Source of the DNA: Gorillibacterium massiliense
GTDB taxonomy: Bacteria; Bacillota; Bacilli; Paenibacillales; NBRC-103111
Length of the DNA stretch: 64,000 nucleotides
Direction of reading: 5' to 3'
Assembly: GCF_000455485.1 (NCBI RefSeq)
Contig: NZ_CBQR020000171.1
Coordinates: 1-64,000 of the forward strand
Shown: one piece after another, positions 60,801 to 64,000 of the stretch
Layout: each line of letters opens with the position of its first letter
How positions within the stretch are numbered: the first letter of the stretch is position 1
Program-made: the position numbers and the translations under genes
Notes under the pieces: generated by a model
Told to the model about the DNA's origin: nothing
What the model saw: the letters and a program-made list of their open reading frames with translations, nothing else
The model's database searches: none

Positions 60801-61991
60801 ATGAACCGCATACCTCGAATCGTCATACTGGGCGCCGGGTACGGAGGAGTCGTTACAGCGATCCGATTGCAAAAGCAACTGAATTATAATGAAGCAGATG
60901 TTACCCTTGTCAATAAACATGACTACCACTATATTACGACCCATTTGCATATGCCTGCTGCCGGCACCGATAAGCCGGAAAACGCCCGTGTTGACATTCT
61001 GCGTCTGATTGACGAGTTTAAGGTGGATTTCGTCAAATCGACGGTGGTTCAAATCAAACCTCACGACCGCAAGGTTATTTTGGAAGACAGCACGCTGTCC
61101 TACGATTATCTTGTGATCGGTCTGGGCGGCGAGCCGGAAACCTTCGGTATTCCCGGACTCAAGGATAACGCCCTAAGCATTCGCAGCATCAACAGTGTGC
61201 GTCACATTCGGGAGCACATCGAATATCAATTCGCGAAGTTCAAACAAGAGCCTCATCGTAAAGATTATCTCACCTTCGTGGTGGGCGGAGCCGGCTTTAC
61301 GGGCATCGAGTTTGTCGGCGAGTTAGCGGATCGCATGCCGAAGCTGTGCAAGGAATTCGATGTCGATCCTTCCATCGTGCAGATCATCAATGTAGAAGCC
61401 GCGCCAACGGCTCTTCCCGGCTTTGATTCTGAACTGGTGGAGTATGCGGTGAACGTTTTGAAGGAAAAGGGAGTTACCTTTAAAATCGCTACAGCCATCA
61501 AAGAGTGTCGTCAGGACAGCGTTCTTCTCGCAACCGGGGAGGAAATCAAAACCGGCACGATCGTATGGACCGGAGGCATCCGCGGCAATCGCCTGCTGGA
61601 GGAAGCCGGGTTTGAAACCTCACGGGGCCGGGTCATTGTTGATGAATACCTGCGTACGAAAGAATATGATAATGTCTACGTGCTGGGGGATTGCTCCATT
61701 GTCCTGAACGAGGAAGGTAAGCCCTATCCTCCGACAGCGCAAATTTCCATCCAACAGGCGGAAACCTGCTCCCATAACCTAGTGGCAACCATCCGCAACA
61801 CGCCGCTCAAGAGCTTCAAGTTCCACAACAAAGGTGTTGTCGCTTCCCTCGGCCGTGGTGAAGCCATCGGCGTTGTCGGCAAGTACAAGATCAAAGGGTT
61901 TACGGCTGCCAAAATGAAGAGGCTGGTGGATATACGGTACTTGTTCATCATCGGCGGCATCCCTCTAGTTTTGCGCAAGGGTCGACTGTAG
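60801..61991 (+). CDS. yumB: Type II NADH dehydrogenase-like protein (YumB-like)
   Basis: 396 residues from ATG 60801 (GAAGGG upstream; ATG 60780 lacks a site). FAD motif RIVILGAGYGGVVTAIRLQ, TLVNKHDYHYITTHLHMPAA, second nucleotide site VGGAGFTGIEFVGEL and VYVLGDCSIV. NDH-2 enzymes oxidise NADH and reduce menaquinone at the membrane without pumping protons. The gene is divergent from yumC as in Bacillus. Which of this and the YutJ-like protein is the main NADH dehydrogenase cannot be told. Confidence 0.9.
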   Translation: MNRIPRIVILGAGYGGVVTAIRLQKQLNYNEADVTLVNKHDYHYITTHLHMPAAGTDKPENARVDILRLIDEFKVDFVKSTVVQIKPHDRKVILEDSTLSYDYLVIGLGGEPETFGIPGLKDNALSIRSINSVRHIREHIEYQFAKFKQEPHRKDYLTFVVGGAGFTGIEFVGELADRMPKLCKEFDVDPSIVQIINVEAAPTALPGFDSELVEYAVNVLKEKGVTFKIATAIKECRQDSVLLATGEEIKTGTIVWTGGIRGNRLLEEAGFETSRGRVIVDEYLRTKEYDNVYVLGDCSIVLNEEGKPYPPTAQISIQQAETCSHNLVATIRNTPLKSFKFHNKGVVASLGRGEAIGVVGKYKIKGFTAAKMKRLVDIRYLFIIGGIPLVLRKGRL

Positions 61992-62048
61992 TCGACTGTA
62001 GCAGATGGGTTAAAGTTTGGATAACTGGAATCTTACAGGTGATAAGGG

Positions 62049-62075
62049 AAGGCCGCAGCCGCGGCCTTTTTTTGC
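62049..62075 (+). terminator. Intrinsic terminator after the yumB-like gene
   Basis: AAGGCCGC-AGCC-GCGGCCTT followed by further T. A 10-base tandem duplication GTCGACTGTA (61981-62000) spans the preceding stop codon. Confidence 0.85.
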
Positions 62076-62137
62076 AACCAGGCGGAAATGGCGATGATCA
62101 ATTCGAAATATGGAGAGAGAAGATTGGAGGGGTTGAA

Positions 62138-62629
62138 GTGAGTGACGTGAAGCTGCGCGCGTATCATGATGTGGACACGAAAGCTGTGGCGGCTTTTTTA
62201 CTTTCTGCAGATCAATTGCAATTTACGGCTATGCCTGGCGACTCTCTGGCTTTATGCCAGGAGGACGACAGCCGGCACCCGATGGTGATTTGTACCGAGG
62301 ACAAGCCGGTCGGTTTCTTTGTGCTGCATGATGGGCCGGGCATTGCTCCTTTTTCGGAGAATCCTAACGCCGTTTTGCTGCGTGGTTTGCTAGTCGATCA
62401 GCGTCACCAGGGCAAAGGATACGCATATCGCGCCATGACCCTCGTGCCGGACTGGGTGAGCCGTAATTTTCCCGGGGCGGACGAAATTGTATTGGCCGTT
62501 AACAAGGGCAATTTACTCGCTCAGCGTTTATACTTAAAGTGTGGCTTTGAGGATCGCGGAAATAGAAGAATGGGGCAGAAGGGGGAACAACTCCTTTTGC
62601 ATTTCAAATTAGATGAAAGACAAGAGTGA
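62138..62629 (+). CDS. GNAT-family N-acetyltransferase
   Basis: 163 residues from GTG 62138 (TTGGAGGGG upstream); the earlier open frame runs through the terminator. The acetyl-CoA-binding pattern is LLVDQRHQGKGYAYRAM, and the C-terminal NKGNLLAQRLYLKCGFEDRG is typical of GNAT enzymes. The substrate is unknown. The next gene follows 15 bases later. Confidence 0.9.
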   Translation: MSDVKLRAYHDVDTKAVAAFLLSADQLQFTAMPGDSLALCQEDDSRHPMVICTEDKPVGFFVLHDGPGIAPFSENPNAVLLRGLLVDQRHQGKGYAYRAMTLVPDWVSRNFPGADEIVLAVNKGNLLAQRLYLKCGFEDRGNRRMGQKGEQLLLHFKLDERQE

Positions 62630-62644
62630 AAGGCGGGGAAATGA

Positions 62645-62899
62645 ATGCGGCATTGCAGCGTTCAGGTAAGAGGTTTGCTGACAAGGGAGGAGCTTGACCG
62701 GTACAACGCGCTGATGGAGGTCGGCCATTATCTGGAACAACAAAACCAATACGATCTCTCTGCCGTGGTGCAAAAGGAAATCGACATCTTGATCCTGCCG
62801 GGTATCGAGCGGCTGAAGGAGAAGGGCCGCCAGCGGGACCGGGCGGATGAAGAGTATTTAGCCAGCCTGCGTGCTGCGCTGGAGGATGACGACGAATAA
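62645..62899 (+). CDS. Small hypothetical helical protein
   Basis: 84 residues from ATG 62645, GGCGGGG upstream. LTREELDRYNALMEVGHYLE and IERLKEKGRQRDRADEEYLA suggest two or three amphipathic helices with an acidic end (ALEDDDE). I do not recognise it. It is co-transcribed with the GNAT gene and closed by a strong terminator, so it is likely real. Confidence 0.65.
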   Translation: MRHCSVQVRGLLTREELDRYNALMEVGHYLEQQNQYDLSAVVQKEIDILILPGIERLKEKGRQRDRADEEYLASLRAALEDDDE

Positions 62900-62911
62900 C
62901 TGGAAGAATAA

Positions 62912-62970
62912 AAGAAACCCATTGTCTCCCCGGGTACGCCCGTTTGAAGACATGGGTTTCTTGATTTTTC
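62912..62970. terminator. Intrinsic terminator, possibly bidirectional
   Basis: AAGAAACCCA (62912-62921) and TGGGTTTCTT (62953-62962) with further pairing of TGTCT/AGACA inside; GATTTTTC follows. About 100 bases without features separate it from hemQ. Confidence 0.8.
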
Positions 62971-63073
62971 TCTCTATAAGAAAGCATTAGTTTCACTCAA
63001 ACTTAGCCTTATGCCGCTACGGTAAACGTCGCACGTCCTGTAAGGACGGCGTCAGCCGTTTATCCTTGGGCAT

Positions 63074-63820
63074 TTAAACCTTCAGCATCTTCTCCAGTTT
63101 GCCGAAGTCTAGGCGGTTGCCGACGAAAAACTCGCCGAAATCGCCGTACCGTGCGCTGACTTCGTCGAAGCGCATTTCATAGACTAGCTTTTTGAATTGA
63201 AGGGCGTCATCTGCAAAGAGGGTGACTCCCCACTCCCAGTCGTCAAAACCGACGGAACCGGTAATGATCTGTTTCACCTTGCCTGCATAATTGCGGCCGA
63301 TCATGCCATGGCTGCGCATCATCGTCCGGCGCTCCTCGATGCTAAGCATATACCAGTTGTCGTTGCCTTCGCGGCGCTTGTTCATCGGGTAGAAGCAGAT
63401 GTGATTGGTTTGGGGAAGAGCCGGTTTCAGCCTAGCGATAATGTCCGGGTCCTGCATAGGGTCGACTCCGGGCTTGCTCATATAGCTGCTCAGTTCGACG
63501 ATCGATACGTAGGAATAGGCAGGCAATGTGTGCTCGGCAAAGGATGTTTTATTAAATGCGGTTTCCAGTTCGTTGATCTCTTCCAAGGTTTCCCGCAGAT
63601 GCATAAATACGAAATCCGCCTTTTGGCCGACGATGCTGTACAGAACGGTGCTGCCCTGCCGATCGTCTTCCGTTTCCTTGCATGCATCCAAAAATTCATT
63701 CAGTTCGTCCAAAGCGCGGTTACGCTCGTCTTCGCTGACATATTTCCAAGAAGACCAGTTGATGGTGCGGAAATCATGCAGCGCATACCAGCCCTCCAAT
63801 GTTTGTACAGCTTCGCTCAT
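63074..63820 (-). CDS. hemQ: Coproheme decarboxylase (HemQ, chlorite dismutase-like)
   Basis: 248 residues from ATG 63820, with GGAGGGTG upstream; the frame extends 58 codons further without a better start. It begins [36 protein letters not shown] holds the heme-ligand His, and [18 protein letters not shown] the Tyr that takes part in decarboxylation. [12 protein letters not shown] is also typical. It turns coproheme into heme b in the last step of the Gram-positive heme pathway, fitting with ctaA earlier in the window. Confidence 0.95.
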   Translation of the reverse strand: MSEAVQTLEGWYALHDFRTINWSSWKYVSEDERNRALDELNEFLDACKETEDDRQGSTVLYSIVGQKADFVFMHLRETLEEINELETAFNKTSFAEHTLPAYSYVSIVELSSYMSKPGVDPMQDPDIIARLKPALPQTNHICFYPMNKRREGNDNWYMLSIEERRTMMRSHGMIGRNYAGKVKQIITGSVGFDDWEWGVTLFADDALQFKKLVYEMRFDEVSARYGDFGEFFVGNRLDFGKLEKMLKV

Positions 63821-63986
63821 TGCCAACACCCTCCGCATAGAATATCTTTCGTATTTATTGTAGCCAACTTTATTTGAGAGAGCAAACGAGTCGGATTGAC
63901 TGGCGGTCAACCTGCGAATCGGGTTTCTTTTTCTATAGGAATCCGCTAGAATGTGGGTAGCCATTATCGCTTTGGGGGGACAGTCG

Positions 63987-64000
63987 ATGATCATTGAGCT
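63987..64000 (+). CDS. Possible start of a divergent gene, cut by the window edge
   Basis: TTTGGGGGGA (63971-63980) is a plausible ribosome site six bases before ATG 63987 (MIIEL..., then the edge). In several Bacillales a phosphotransacetylase gene is divergent from hemQ, but too little is left to identify this. Confidence 0.3.

Noticed and set aside
61981-62000. Tandem duplication GTCGACTGTA as a functional repeat
   Set aside because: Only two units, at a stop codon; most likely a slippage duplication.
1-64000. CRISPR arrays, tRNA genes, transposases, prophage genes
   Set aside because: None was seen on reading both strands; repeats present are palindromic and few.

Overview
The window is a 64 kb chromosomal segment of moderate GC from a low-GC Gram-positive bacterium, most likely Bacillales close to Paenibacillaceae (Paenibacillus, Cohnella, Brevibacillus or relatives). 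This rests on gene content: NifU/YuzB/YutJ/YutM/YumC/YumB-like genes, CtaA, HemQ (coproheme pathway), MqnE plus a UbiD decarboxylase (futalosine-type menaquinone synthesis), a SinR homologue, DUF1450 and Cthe_2314-type proteins, strong AGGAGG-like ribosome sites and frequent TTG/GTG starts. The genus is inference. No tRNA, rRNA, CRISPR array, transposase or integrase was seen.

Layout. 1-13 kb: housekeeping (partial MFS transporter, transglutaminase-like membrane protein, HAD phosphatases, class B penicillin-binding protein, asparagine synthetase, ThuA-like protein, YtgP/MurJ-like flippase, copper-amine-oxidase-N lipoprotein). 13-23 kb: SPFH protein with a small ribbon-helix-helix gene, thioredoxin, heme A synthase, UbiD decarboxylase, HEPN-like protein, SDR, iron-sulfur carriers, NDH-2-like protein, MqnE. 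23-25 kb: a regulatory island with two closely related XRE repressors and a PilZ-like gene. 25.4-28.2 kb: a large secreted glycoside hydrolase with a PA14-like domain. 28.5-49 kb: a Wzx/Wzy-type exopolysaccharide operon (chain-length regulator, tyrosine kinase, a candidate EAR antitermination RNA, GalU, initiating sugar transferase, UDP-glucose dehydrogenase, eight further glycosyltransferase genes, polymerase, acyltransferase, flippase, ManC, VanZ-like protein). 49-56.1 kb: a lasso peptide cluster of the phosphorylating paeninodin type (cyclase C, precursor A, kinase K, RRE B1, protease B2, nucleotidyltransferase N, exporter D). 56.1-57.6 kb: SinR homologue and LytR-CpsA-Psr ligase. 57.6-64 kb: DUF1232, DUF1361, zinc-ribbon, YumC, YumB, GNAT, HemQ.

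The most interesting signal is regulatory. A palindrome GATAC-N5-GTATC occurs six times: twice, 35 bp apart, before the PilZ-like gene; once before one XRE repressor; twice, again 35 bp apart, before the exopolysaccharide operon; and once (plus a degenerate copy) before the lasso operon. In the PilZ-like and exopolysaccharide promoters it sits exactly in the 17-bp spacer of a TTGACW/TAAAGT promoter; in the lasso promoter it overlaps TTGATA/TATAAT. This suggests one XRE-type switch co-controls matrix polysaccharide, a putative c-di-GMP-related protein and a modified lasso peptide, with SinR encoded at the far end of the lasso cluster as a possible second layer.

Two inverted copies of a ~170 bp palindromic, MITE-like repeat lie at 17.8 kb and 58.9 kb and bracket the accessory region.
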